Shown one piece after another: positions 18,291 to 28,164 of a DNA stretch of 64,000 nucleotides. Source of the stretch: Actimicrobium sp047621665 (lineage in GTDB: Bacteria; Pseudomonadota; Gammaproteobacteria; Burkholderiales; Burkholderiaceae_D); NCBI GenBank assembly GCA_047621665.1, contig JBLHMB010000007.1, positions 36,958 through 100,957 of the forward strand, read 5' to 3'. The notes under the pieces were generated by a model, which was not told where the DNA came from, made no database searches, and was given only the letters and a program-made list of their open reading frames with translations. Position 1 is the first letter of the stretch, and every line of letters starts with the position of its first letter. Both the position numbers and the translations under genes were made by a program.

Positions 18291-19067
18291 ATGAGCAAAA
18301 TAAAATCCATCGTGATCAATACCGACGGTGCCGCAATGCTGGCCGATGCCATCCGTCAGGTCAGTGCGCCATCACGTCGCGCATTTTTGCAGCGTAGTCT
18401 GAGTTTGGGCGGGCTGGCGCTACTGACCGGTTGTTCGACCAGCGAGGCGAGCAGCATCGACACCGCGTTAGCCGGCATGTCGCGCTTCAATGACAAGGTA
18501 CAAGGCTTGTTGTTCGACCCGACCAAGCTGGCACCGACCTATCCCGAATCGATGATCACGCGGCCGTTTCCGTTCAATGCGTTTTATGGCGAAGACGAGA
18601 TCACGCAGGTCGACGGCGAGACCTGGCGGCTCGAGCTCAGTGGCCTGATCGCCGACCGCCAGCCCTGGTCATTGGCGCGCTTGCGCGGCTTGCCGCAAAC
18701 CGATCAGGTCACGCGGCATATTTGCGTTGAGGGCTGGAGCGCGATCGGCAAGTGGGGCGGCGTGCCGTTCTCCTCTTTTCTGCGCCGCGTCGGTGCCGAT
18801 CTGACGGCAAAGTATGTCGGCTTCAAATGCAGCGACGACTACTTCACCAGCATCGACATGGCAACCGCCCTGCATCCGCAAACCCTGATGGCCCTGACCT
18901 ACGATGGCAAGGAGCTACCGCCGCGTTACGGCTTTCCGATGAAGCTGCGCATGCCGACCAAGCTGGGCTACAAAAATCCCAAGCACATTCAGGCGATGTT
19001 CGTCACGAATACGTATCCTGGCGGCTACTGGGAAGATCAGGGATACAACTGGTTTGGTGGCAGCTGA
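18291..19067 (+). CDS. Molybdopterin-dependent oxidoreductase (sulfite-oxidase/MsrP-like), Tat-exported
   Basis: A 258-residue periplasmic enzyme of the sulfite oxidase fold. Its twin-arginine signal SRRAFLQRSLSLGGLALL is followed by a lipobox-like TGC. HICVEGWSAIGKWGG carries the Cys expected to bind molybdenum, and the C-terminal RYGFPMKLRMPTKLGYKNPK and GGYWEDQGYNWFGGS match the YedY/MsrP-like group. It is the last gene of the SigF-linked operon, 32 bp after the cytochrome gene. A likely job is repair or reduction of oxidised periplasmic thiol or sulfoxide groups under the stress sensed by SigF/NrsF; the substrate is inferred from family only. Confidence 0.88.
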   Translation: MSKIKSIVINTDGAAMLADAIRQVSAPSRRAFLQRSLSLGGLALLTGCSTSEASSIDTALAGMSRFNDKVQGLLFDPTKLAPTYPESMITRPFPFNAFYGEDEITQVDGETWRLELSGLIADRQPWSLARLRGLPQTDQVTRHICVEGWSAIGKWGGVPFSSFLRRVGADLTAKYVGFKCSDDYFTSIDMATALHPQTLMALTYDGKELPPRYGFPMKLRMPTKLGYKNPKHIQAMFVTNTYPGGYWEDQGYNWFGGS

Positions 19068-19090
19068 AAATCAGCCGCACGGGAGTCGCT

Positions 19091-20050
19091 TCAAGCAGGA
19101 ACAGGAGCAAGCTTTTTTTGCACCGCATGAACACGCACCGACCACAGCACGCCGGCAATCAGCAGCACGATGGCGGCGCTCTCCAGCAGTCGCGGCATAC
19201 GCTGCTGATAAATGAAGCCGTACAGTAAAGCGAACAACGTCTCGAACAGGATCAATTGTCCGGACAGCGTCATCGGCACGCTGCGACTGGCGACATTCCA
19301 CAACTGGTTACCGATCACCGAGGCCCCCAGCGCGAGCAGGCTGTTGGCAATCCAGAACAGCGTCCAGTCACGACCGCTGAGTACACCGGCAACGCCGGTC
19401 ACGTCGTCATGCCAGATAGCGAACGCCACCGTACCGATCAGCAAGGCCATCATCCCGCTGGAGATACCGTATAGCGCCGACCATTCGGCATTGCTGAAAT
19501 GCGGATTGCGCTTCAGATAGCGTGCGTTATCGATCGCGTACGAGGTCCAGCACAACAGCGCGCCGGTTGCCGCCAGCACGCCGAGCAGCGTGCGGGCGAC
19601 ATCGACACCGGAGGCGCTGGTGTGACTGAACAGGTCGATGTTGATGCAGGCAATACCGGCCGCGACCACCAGCAATGGCAGCGTCAGCCGACGCAGCGGC
19701 ACCGCACCCTGATCCTTGTGCCCGATCAGCGTGACCGAAATCGGCAACAAGCCGATGATCAGCGAAGTCGGTGCCACGCCGGCCAGCTTCACCCCCAGCG
19801 CGAGCAGCATGTAGTAAAGGATGTTGCCGGTCAGTGCCTGACGCAGCAGCGCCGAGTAATCGCTGCGTTCAAGCCGATGCAACATGCCGCGCAAGCGCGG
19901 AAACAGCAGCACGATAGCGATCACGCCATAGGCGGTGTAGCGGCCGACCGCCAGTTCCAGCGGCGAAAACGCCGCCAGTATTTCGGGCACGATGAACACC
20001 ATGCCCCACAACGCTCCGGCCAACAGGCCGCACAACACGCCATTCCACAT
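19091..20050 (-). CDS. EamA (DMT superfamily) permease
   Basis: A 319-residue inner-membrane protein with ten hydrophobic helices in two EamA-type halves; GALWGMVFIVPEIL opens the first. Members move small metabolites or amino acids, usually outward, but the substrate cannot be read from sequence. It is a single gene convergent with the SigF-linked operon. Confidence 0.85.
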   Translation of the reverse strand: MWNGVLCGLLAGALWGMVFIVPEILAAFSPLELAVGRYTAYGVIAIVLLFPRLRGMLHRLERSDYSALLRQALTGNILYYMLLALGVKLAGVAPTSLIIGLLPISVTLIGHKDQGAVPLRRLTLPLLVVAAGIACINIDLFSHTSASGVDVARTLLGVLAATGALLCWTSYAIDNARYLKRNPHFSNAEWSALYGISSGMMALLIGTVAFAIWHDDVTGVAGVLSGRDWTLFWIANSLLALGASVIGNQLWNVASRSVPMTLSGQLILFETLFALLYGFIYQQRMPRLLESAAIVLLIAGVLWSVRVHAVQKKLAPVPA

Positions 20051-20093
20051 AATCGATTTTCATTTCAGACGGGGAGCGCAGTGTCGCACACGC

Positions 20094-20206
20094 CGTAAGG
20101 TGGGCACGGATCTTTGTGCCCACGCGCGCGCACCGGCAATGCCGGTCAATTCCGACCTTTTTGCAGTGCGCTCGCGTGGGCACGATGAACCTGTGCCCAA
20201 CCTACG
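20094..20206. repeat. REP-like element: two imperfect inverted copies of a GTGGGCAC repeat
   Basis: Arm 20094-20131 (CGTAAGGTGGGCACGGATC...TGTGCCCACGCGCGCGC) and arm 20168-20206 are near reverse complements (about 80 percent). Each is itself a hairpin built on GTGGGCAC/GTGCCCAC. The whole is a BIME-like palindrome in a 274-bp intergenic region. Such elements occur as dispersed copies in betaproteobacterial genomes. Confidence 0.7.
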
Positions 20207-20324
20207 AGGCGTTGCATCCGGCATACCGGAATCAGGCATGTAAAATACCGCAAAAGATCGAACGGTACCATCAGGTATTCAATCCTTCGAGGCCTGTTGC
20301 CTTGTTCATTTAAAACGGAATCCC

Positions 20325-21809
20325 ATGTCATTACTAAAACAACTCCGGCTGGACTGGCTATCGAATATTCGCGGCGATGTACTCGCCGGCATCGTCGTCG
20401 CGCTGGCCCTCATCCCCGAGGCCATTGCCTTTTCCATCATCGCCGGGGTCGATCCCAAAGTTGGCCTGTACGCGTCGTTCTGCATTTCAGTAGTGATTGC
20501 CTTTGTCGGTGGTCGTCCCGGCATGATCTCAGCGGCCACTGGCGCGATGGCGCTGGTGATGGTCAGCCTGGTCAAGGACCACGGTCTGCAATATTTGCTG
20601 GCGGCGACCTTGCTGACCGGCGTGCTGCAAATCGTCGCTGGCGCACTGCGGCTCGGCACACTGATGCGCTTTGTCTCGCGCTCGGTCGTGACCGGATTCG
20701 TCAACGCGCTGGCGATCCTGATTTTCATGGCGCAATTGCCCGAACTGATCAATGTCACCTGGGTGGTCTACGCGATGGTGGCCGGTGGACTGGGCTTGAT
20801 TTATCTGTTCCCGTACCTCACCAAAGCGATCCCGTCACCACTGGTGTGCATCGTCGTGCTGACCGCGCTGTCGCTGTGGCTGGGACTCGATATCCGCACC
20901 GTCAAGGACATGGGCCAACTGCCCGATAGCCTGCCACTATTCCTGTTTCCCGACGTCCCGCTAACGCTGGAAACCCTGACCATCATTTTCCCGTACGCAC
21001 TGACACTGGCCATCGTCGGCTTGCTCGAATCGATGATGACGGCGACCATTATTGACGACCTGACCGACACCCCCAGCAACAAGAGCCGCGAATGCGCCGG
21101 CCAAGGTGTGGCCAACATCGCCTCCGGCCTGCTCGGCGGCATGGCCGGTTGCGCGATGATCGGTCAATCGGTGATCAACATCAAATCCGGCGGACGCGGA
21201 CGACTGTCGACCCTGGCGGCCGGTGTGGTGCTGCTGATCATGGTGGTGTTCATGGGACCGTTGGTCGGCCAGATTCCGATGGCGGCACTGGTGGCCGTGA
21301 TGATCATGGTGTCGATCGGTACGTTTAGCTGGGACTCGCTGCGCAACCTGCCAAAAAATCCGCTCAGCTCCAGCATCGTGATGGTGGCAACCGTGGTGGT
21401 GGTCGTCGCAACCCACGATCTGGCCAAAGGCGTCTTTGTCGGCGTGCTGCTCAGTGCGCTGTTCTTTGCGACCAAGGTGGGACGTTTGCTGAGCACGACC
21501 TCGCTGATGTCCGGCGATGGCCGCACCCGCGAGTACACCGTCATCGGCCAGGTATTTTTTGCCTCGTCCGAAAAATTCAATGCGGCTTTCGATTTCAAGG
21601 AAGCCATCGAACAGGTCCGTATCGACGTCAGCAAAGCGCATTTCTGGGACATCACCGCCGTCGGCGCACTCGACAAGGTGGTCATCAAATTCCGTCGCCA
21701 GGGCACCGTGGTCGAACTGGTCGGCCTGAACGAAGCCAGCGCCACCATCGTCGATCAGTTTGGCGTGCACGACAAAGCGGACGCACTCGAACAATCCCTC
21801 ACTCACTAA
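20325..21809 (+). CDS. SulP family anion transporter with STAS domain
   Basis: A 494-residue inner-membrane anion transporter. It starts with WLSNIRGDVLAGIVVALALIPEAIAFS, the SulP signature, and has about eleven helices, followed by a cytoplasmic STAS domain (from about residue 390; DITAVGALDKVV). The length and start resemble bicarbonate/sulfate permeases of the BicA-like branch; the anion cannot be decided. A universal stress protein follows 17 bp downstream, a frequent pairing with SulP genes. Confidence 0.88.
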   Translation: MSLLKQLRLDWLSNIRGDVLAGIVVALALIPEAIAFSIIAGVDPKVGLYASFCISVVIAFVGGRPGMISAATGAMALVMVSLVKDHGLQYLLAATLLTGVLQIVAGALRLGTLMRFVSRSVVTGFVNALAILIFMAQLPELINVTWVVYAMVAGGLGLIYLFPYLTKAIPSPLVCIVVLTALSLWLGLDIRTVKDMGQLPDSLPLFLFPDVPLTLETLTIIFPYALTLAIVGLLESMMTATIIDDLTDTPSNKSRECAGQGVANIASGLLGGMAGCAMIGQSVINIKSGGRGRLSTLAAGVVLLIMVVFMGPLVGQIPMAALVAVMIMVSIGTFSWDSLRNLPKNPLSSSIVMVATVVVVVATHDLAKGVFVGVLLSALFFATKVGRLLSTTSLMSGDGRTREYTVIGQVFFASSEKFNAAFDFKEAIEQVRIDVSKAHFWDITAVGALDKVVIKFRRQGTVVELVGLNEASATIVDQFGVHDKADALEQSLTH

Positions 21810-21826
21810 GACCAAGGAGCCAGCCC

Positions 21827-22684
21827 ATGAACAACAAAGTCGTGGCATGCATCGATCAATCCAGCTACAGCACCACCGTCACCGATTACGCGACGTGGGC
21901 GGCACAACGACTTGACGCACCACTCGAATTTGCCCACGTGCTGGACCGCGCAGCGCAGCCGGCTCGCAGAAACGACCTGAGCGGCAATATCGGACTGGGC
22001 GCGCGCGAAGACTTGCTGGTTCAACTCGCAGCCCTCGATGAGCAGCGCGGCAAAGTCGCGCAGGAAGGCGGCCGCCTGCTGCTCGACGCCGCCAGAGAAC
22101 GCGCCCGCGAAGCCGGCATCGCCACATCGGAAGGCCACCAATGGCACGGCGAACTGGTCGATACCCTGCTTGATCTGGAACACGATGTCAGGCTGTTCGT
22201 GCTCGGCCAGCGCGGCGACGCGGCGGACCAGGCCGCGCGCCATCTGGGCAGCAACCTGGAGCGCGTGGTGCGGGCGCTGCACCGTCCGATTCTGGTGGTG
22301 CCGTCTGTCTTTGCGGCTCCCGGCAAGATCATGATTGCCTTCGATGCCAGTGAAACCGCCGACAAAGGCATCGCGCTGCTGGCGACCAGTCCGTTGTTTC
22401 GCGGACTGCCGTGTCACGTCGTGATGGTCGGTACCGAATCCGGCAGTCATCGCGACGCGCTCGAAAAAGCCCGTCAGAAGCTGGCCGACAATGGTCTGGT
22501 TGTGACGGTTGCCCTGCTTGAAGGTGACGCCGATCATGTCCTCGCCGACTATGTCCGCGCCAACGCCATCGACCTGCTGGTCATGGGTGCTTACGGCCAT
22601 TCACGCCTGCGGCAATTGATCGTCGGCAGCACTACCACCACGCTGCTGCGCACAACACGGATCCCAATCCTGCTGTTGAGGTAA
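21827..22684 (+). CDS. Universal stress protein with two UspA domains
   Basis: A 285-residue cytoplasmic tandem UspA protein. The N-terminal half starts KVVACIDQSSYSTTV. The C-terminal half has IMIAFDASETADKG and ends with GAYGHSRLRQLIVGSTTTTLL, the G-x2-G-x9-G(S/T) ATP-binding pattern. The first half has lost that loop, so only the second is likely to bind nucleotide. Its position directly after the SulP gene suggests it modulates that transporter. Confidence 0.88.
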   Translation: MNNKVVACIDQSSYSTTVTDYATWAAQRLDAPLEFAHVLDRAAQPARRNDLSGNIGLGAREDLLVQLAALDEQRGKVAQEGGRLLLDAARERAREAGIATSEGHQWHGELVDTLLDLEHDVRLFVLGQRGDAADQAARHLGSNLERVVRALHRPILVVPSVFAAPGKIMIAFDASETADKGIALLATSPLFRGLPCHVVMVGTESGSHRDALEKARQKLADNGLVVTVALLEGDADHVLADYVRANAIDLLVMGAYGHSRLRQLIVGSTTTTLLRTTRIPILLLR

Positions 22685-23019
22685 TTCTTTGCGCGGATGC
22701 CGTCGATGGCATCCGCAAGGCCGAAGTCATACCGGCATCCATTCTCGTCACCGCCCACCACGCCCCTTGCGCAGTCAGCCAATCGGGCGCGCTCGTCCTG
22801 TGCGACCACGGTTGTTAACGCACGCCGTAGCGACGCATTCTCTGGCGAAGACAACCTGCTTTCCCCCTCTTTTTTCCACTTTTTAATAAGCAATCACTTA
22901 TATATTTGATTTCGTTTTTTTTGTTAGTATTACGCCCCTGCAAGTCAATACAGTCATAGCTCGGAAGCCGTATTGCAGTGGCAGGATCAGGTAAATTTAA
23001 TAAGCAACTTTCCGCATAT
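22685..23019. other. Intergenic region with promoter of the formate-cluster regulator
   Basis: A perfect 9-bp hairpin (GCGGATGCC / GGCATCCGC, 22693-22716) lies right after the stress-protein gene and probably ends it, though without a T-run. The right half is AT-rich with a promoter candidate (separate entry). No protein gene is seen. Confidence 0.4.
22906..22933 (+). promoter_or_regulatory. Sigma-70 promoter candidate for the ModE-like regulator
   Basis: TTGATT (22906-22911) and TATTAC (22928-22933) are 16 bp apart in an AT-rich stretch, giving a leader of roughly 80 nt. Confidence 0.35.
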
Positions 23020-24105
23020 ATGAAAATAGAAATCCGACCCATGCCGTTTCTGCTTAACAGCAGCGACAAACCTTTTTCTCTGGCCAAGGGGATGAGCTTG
23101 CTGGCTGCAATCGAAAAAAACGGCAGCTTGCAAGTTGCCAGCAAAACGCTGGCAATGTCCTACCGCAATGCCTGGGATGCGCTGGCCGAGATGGAACGGG
23201 TACTGGGTGCACCGGTCGTCGTCATGTCGCGTGGTCGCGGCTCCGAGCTGACGGTGCTGGGACGGCGTCTGGTTGCCGCCGACCGGCTGATACATGCCCG
23301 TATGGATCCTTTACTCGATAGTATGGCGAGCGAAATTGAAGCCGATATACGCAATGCCATCTCCGCGTCGGGCGATGTCCTGAAAATTGTCGCCAGCCAC
23401 GGCTTTGCGATTGAAGCCCTGAACCGTAGCTTGCAAAAACAACCGTTGCCGCCGGACTTGAGTTATCGCGGCAGCCTGGAAGCTGTCAGCGCCTTGCATC
23501 GCGGCAGTTGTCACATCGCCGGATTCCACGTACCGGTGGGCGCTTGCGAAGCGGCGATTCTGCAGCACTTCAAGCCGCTGCTCAAACCGCATCACCGCTT
23601 GATCAAACTGGCCAACCGTCGCCAGGGAATCATGGTCGCCAAGGGCAACCCCAAAAACGTCTGGACCGTTGCCGACCTGGCGCGACCGGATGTGCTGTTC
23701 GTCAATCGCCAGCAAGGTTCGGGAACACGCCTGATGTTCGATTTGCTGCTGCAACAGGAAGGCAAAAACGGTGCCGACATCAATGGCTACGAAAACACCG
23801 AATTGACCCACGCCGCCGTCGCCGCCTACATCTTGTGCGGCAAAGCCGATGCCGGGATTGGCGTGGAAACCGCTGCCCGCCATTTTGACCTCGACTTCGT
23901 CCCTTTGCTAACCGAACAGTACTTTCTTGCGTGCGATCACACGTTGTTAGCCGATACCCGTTTCGTGACGATTCTCGACATTCTGCAGTCCAGCGAATTC
24001 CGGACAACCGTCAACAACCTGCCGGGCTATGACGTCAGCGATACGGGGTCTGTCTTGCGTGTGGAGGAGGCCTTCGCAGAAATGAATTCCACCTTGTTGG
24101 TATAA
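23020..24105 (+). CDS. ModE-type HTH regulator with periplasmic-binding-protein-like sensor domain
   Basis: A 361-residue regulator. Residues about 15-110 form a ModE/LysR-like winged helix: FSLAKGMSLLAAIEKNGSLQ, SYRNAWDALAEMERVLG, and GRGSELTVLGRRLV. The rest looks like a type-2 periplasmic binding protein fold used as a cytoplasmic sensor (VNRQQGSGTRLMFDLLL, CGKADAGIGVETAARHFDL), as found in regulators of molybdate or oxyanion metabolism. It directly precedes the formate dehydrogenase operon in the same direction, so control of that operon by molybdate, formate or a similar anion is likely (inference). The start is uncertain: GTG 22978 and ATG 23041 are in frame. Confidence 0.75.
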   Translation: MKIEIRPMPFLLNSSDKPFSLAKGMSLLAAIEKNGSLQVASKTLAMSYRNAWDALAEMERVLGAPVVVMSRGRGSELTVLGRRLVAADRLIHARMDPLLDSMASEIEADIRNAISASGDVLKIVASHGFAIEALNRSLQKQPLPPDLSYRGSLEAVSALHRGSCHIAGFHVPVGACEAAILQHFKPLLKPHHRLIKLANRRQGIMVAKGNPKNVWTVADLARPDVLFVNRQQGSGTRLMFDLLLQQEGKNGADINGYENTELTHAAVAAYILCGKADAGIGVETAARHFDLDFVPLLTEQYFLACDHTLLADTRFVTILDILQSSEFRTTVNNLPGYDVSDTGSVLRVEEAFAEMNSTLLV

Positions 24106-24209
24106 AACGTTTTTTAATCAAGTGCTGTAGAGTTTTTAGCATTAACTAAGAGCAATTTTTTTCCCGAATAAAATGATTTATGTTGACTGAGAAGAAAGAA
24201 GGAATGGTG

Positions 24210-27200
24210 ATGAACAAGCCAGTGAATCGACGGCAATTTTTTAGAATTTGCGCAGCAACGGTCGGTACCTCGACCCTCGCAGCGCTGGGCGTCATGCCCT
24301 CCATTGCGCACGCCGAAATGCGTATTTACAAGCTGGACCGTGCGACCGAAACCCGCAATACGTGCGCGTACTGTTCGGTCGGCTGCGGCATCCTGATGTA
24401 CAGCACCGGTGACAAGGCCAAGAACGTCAAGTCGGAAGTGTTCCACATCGAAGGTGATTCGGACCATCCGGTTAATCGCGGCACGTTGTGCCCGAAGGGT
24501 GCGGCGCTGCTGGACATGATCCACAGCCCGACCCGTCTGAAGCATCCGGAAGTACGCCGTCCGGGTTCCGACAAATGGGAGCCGATTGCCTGGGATCAGG
24601 CATTCGATGAAGTCGCCAAGCTGATGAAGGCCGACCGCGATGCCAATTTCATTTCCAAAAATGCCGACGGTGCGACCGTCAATCGTTGGTTGTCGACCGG
24701 CATGCTGGCCGCCTCGGCATCTTCCAACGAAACCGGCTACCTGACGCAGAAATTCGTCCGTTCGCTGGGTATCCTCGCAATCGATAATCAGGCCCGCGTT
24801 TGACACGCACCGACGGTGGCAGGTCTTGCCCCGACGTTTGGACGTGGCGCGATGACGAATCATTGGGTCGATATCAAGAATGCAGACATGGTTCTGGTCA
24901 TGGGTGGCAACCCGGCTGAAGCACATCCATGCGGTTTCAAATGGGTGATCGAAGCCAAGGCACATAACAAGGCGAAGCTGATCGTGGTTGATCCGCGTTA
25001 TACGCGCTCGGCTTCAGTTGCCGATACGTACGCGCCAATCCGCGCAGGAAGCGATATTGCTTTTCTCGGTGGCTTGATTAACTACCTGATCACCAAAAAT
25101 AAATACCAAGCCGAATACGTCAGGAATTACACCGACGCCAGCTTTATCGTCAATGCCGGTTTCGGCCTCAAGGATGGCTTGTTCACCGGCTATGACCTGG
25201 ACAAGCGCAAGTACGACAAAACCAGCTGGGGCTACGAAAAAGGGGAAGACGGTTTCGTCAAGACCGATCCGACGCTGCAAGATCCGCGCTGCGTCTTCAA
25301 TCTGATGAAAGTCCATTACAGCCGCTACACGCCGGAGCTGGTCGAGCGGATTTGCGGTACGCCGAAAGACGCATTCCTTAATGTCTGCGAACAGATCGCC
25401 ACCACCTCGACCACCGATCGCGTGATGACGATTCTGTACGCGCTCGGCTGGACCCATCACAGCAAAGGTGCGCAAATGATCCGGGCCGGTGCGATGGTGC
25501 AGCTGTTGCTGGGTAATATCGGATTACCAGGCGGCGGCATGAATGCGCTGCGTGGCCATTCGAACATCCAGGGTTTGACCGACCTCGGCCTGTTGTCGAC
25601 GCTGCTGCCGGGATACATGTCCTTGCCAGGCGAAAAGGAAACCGACTACCGCGCCTACATCGACAAACGCGCGCTCAAGCCATTGCGTCCGGGCCAGATG
25701 AGCTACTGGCAGAACTACGAGAAATTCCACGTCAGCATGATGAAAGCCTGGTACGGCAATGCCGCAACCAAGGACAACAACTGGGCGTTCGATTACTTGC
25801 CGAAAGTCGACATGGAATACGACATCATCCGTGTGTTCGACAACATGTTCCAGGGCAAGATGAACGGTTACATCGTGCAGGGTTTCAATCCGCTGGCCTC
25901 GTTCCCGAACAAGGCCAAGATCAATACTGCGCTGTCGAAGCTGAAGTTCATGGTGGTGATCGATCCGCTGGCGACCGAGACCTCGGAATTCTGGAAGAAC
26001 TACGGCGAATTCAACCCGGTTGATCCCGCCACCATCCAGACCGCCGTGTACCGCTTGCCTTGCAGCCTGTTTGCCGAAGAAGACGGGTCACTGGTCAGTT
26101 CCAGCCGCGTCTTGCAATGGCACTGGAAAGGTTCCGAGTCACCGGGAGAAGCGATGGGCGACCTCGAAATCATCGGCACGCTGTTCCAGAAAATCCGTGC
26201 GCTGTATGCCAAAGAGGGCGGTACTTTCCCAGATCCGATCCGCGATCTGACCTGGAATCATAGCAATCCGCTGGTGCCGACCTCCGAAGAACTGGCCAGG
26301 GAATTCAATGGCAAGGCCTTATCGGATGTGTTCGATCCAAAAGATCCGACCAAGGTGATTGCCAAAGCCGGCGAGCAGCTGGCCGGGTTTGCACAACTGC
26401 GTGACGACGGCACCACTGCGTGCGGCGTCTGGATTTTTTCCGGATGCTGGACGCAGGCCGGCAACCAGATGGCACGGCGCGACAACACCGATACCGGTCT
26501 GGGCAATACGCCGAACTGGGCGTGGGCATGGCCGGCCAACCGGCGGATTCTGTACAACCGGGCGGCTGCCAATCCCGAAGGCAAGGCCTGGGACAGCAAG
26601 CGCAAGCTGGTCGAATGGAAGGGCACCAAGTGGACCGGGTCCGACATTCCCGACATGCGTCCCGATGCGGCGCCGGAAGAACACGTCGGCCCGTTCATCA
26701 TGAATCCGGAAGGTGTGGCGCGTTTCTTTGCGATCGACAAGATGGCCGAAGGTCCGTTCCCGGAGCACTACGAGCCGTTCGAGTCACCGCTGGATAAAAA
26801 CCTGCTGTGGCCAAACAATCCGGCCGCATTGAACAACCCGGCAGCACGGATATTCAAGGGCGATCGCGAACAACTCGGCAGCAACAAGGAGTTTCCCTAT
26901 GTGGCGACGACCTATCGCCTCACCGAGCACTTCGCGACCTGGACCAAGCATCAGCGCATCAATGCCGTGCTGCAGCCGGAACAGTTCGTCGAGATTGGCG
27001 ACAAGCTCGCGGCGATGAAAGGCATCGTCAACGGCGACCGCGTCAAGGTCCGTTCCAAACGCGGCGAACTCATTGCGAAGGCAGTCGTCACCAAGCGTCT
27101 GCGCGCACTGATGATCGACGGTAAAGAAACCCACACGGTCGGCATTCCGAACCACTGGGGTTTCAAGGGACAGACCAAGAACGGTTACATCATGAATGTG

Positions 27201-27278
27201 CTGACGCCGAGTGTCGGTGATGCCAATACCCAGACGCCGGAATTCAAGGCGTTCCTGGTCGACGTCGAGAAAGCTTAG
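24210..27278 (+). CDS. fdnG: Formate dehydrogenase-N type alpha subunit, selenocysteine-containing
   Basis: Catalytic subunit of the membrane-bound, periplasm-facing formate dehydrogenase (about 1022 residues). A Tat signal opens it (NRRQFFRICAATVG), then the [4Fe-4S] motif CAYCSVGC...LCPKGA. At 24801-24803 an in-frame TGA stands in NQARV-U-HAPTVAGLAPTFGRGAMTNHW, exactly where FdnG has selenocysteine; a SECIS hairpin follows. The Mo-bisMGD domains and the C-terminal molydopterin-dinucleotide-binding domain (AMKGIVNGDRVKVRSKRGE) are complete. ATG 24210 was chosen because AAGGA lies 6 bases upstream and it gives the shortest proper Tat leader. It will be split in two by any annotation that reads TGA as stop. 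Electrons go to FdnH and FdnI. Confidence 0.97.
24801..24836 (+). promoter_or_regulatory. SECIS element with selenocysteine TGA
   Basis: The TGA is followed by a hairpin: CG-A-CGG-(T)-GGCA, loop GGTCT, TGCC-CCG-A-CG. Counting the T of TGA as 1, the bulged T is position 17 and the loop G and T are 23 and 24, the positions that SelB recognises in the E. coli fdhF SECIS. Confidence 0.93.
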
Positions 27279-27286
27279 GAGCTCCC

Positions 27287-28162
27287 ATGATGACTTCAGA
27301 CATAGTAAGAAAGTCGGCTACCACGACGACACCCGCATCAACCCGCTCGGCCACCGTACCACTGGCCAAGCTGATCGACGTCTCCAAGTGCATCGGCTGC
27401 AAGGCCTGCCAGTCGGCCTGCATGGAATGGAACGACCTGCGTGACGAGGTCGGTGACAACTCCGGCGTGTACGACAATCCGCGCGACCTGACCGGCAGTT
27501 CGTGGACCGTGATGCGGTTCTCGGAAGTCGAGGAAGCCGGCAAGCTCGAATGGCTGATCCGCAAGGATGGCTGCATGCATTGCGAAGATCCGGGCTGCCT
27601 GAAAGCCTGCCCGGCACCCGGCGCCATCGTGCAGTACGCCAACGGCATCGTCGACTTCAATCAGGACCTGTGCATCGGCTGTGGTTACTGCATCGCCGGT
27701 TGCCCGTTCGACGTGCCACGTATTTCCAAGATCGACGACAAGGCTTACAAGTGTTCGTTGTGCTCGGATCGCGTGGCCGTCGGCCAGGAACCGGCCTGCG
27801 TCAAAGCCTGCCCGACCGGCTCGATCATGTTCGGCACCAAGGAAGCGATGATCACGCAAGCCGAAGAGCGTGTCGTCGATCTGAAGGAGCGGGGCTATGA
27901 CAACGCCGGCTTGTACAACCCGGCCGGTGTCGGTGGCACGCATGTGATGTATGTGCTGCATCACGCCGACAAGCCGGGGCTATATCACAACCTGCCGGCC
28001 AATCCGACCATCAGTCCGCTGGTGTCGGTATGGAAGGGTGTGACCAAGCCGTTCATGTCGCTCGGGATTGGCCTGGCCATTCTTGGTGGCTTCTTCCACT
28101 ACATCAGTCGCGGTCCGAAAGAAGTGCATGCGGAACCGGCTGAGGAAAAGGAAGAGAGCTGA
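27287..28162 (+). CDS. fdnH: Formate dehydrogenase beta subunit, iron-sulfur
   Basis: A 291-residue electron-transfer subunit with four ferredoxin-type [4Fe-4S] Cys motifs. The first, CIGCKACQSAC, lies near residue 35; others are CMHCEDPGCLKAC, CIGCGYCIAGCPFDVP and CSLCSDR...CVKACP. A single C-terminal membrane helix (about 250-270) anchors it on the periplasmic side, as in FdnH. It begins 8 bp after fdnG and ends 2 bp before fdnI. Confidence 0.96.
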   Translation: MMTSDIVRKSATTTTPASTRSATVPLAKLIDVSKCIGCKACQSACMEWNDLRDEVGDNSGVYDNPRDLTGSSWTVMRFSEVEEAGKLEWLIRKDGCMHCEDPGCLKACPAPGAIVQYANGIVDFNQDLCIGCGYCIAGCPFDVPRISKIDDKAYKCSLCSDRVAVGQEPACVKACPTGSIMFGTKEAMITQAEERVVDLKERGYDNAGLYNPAGVGGTHVMYVLHHADKPGLYHNLPANPTISPLVSVWKGVTKPFMSLGIGLAILGGFFHYISRGPKEVHAEPAEEKEES

Positions 28163-28164
28163 TC

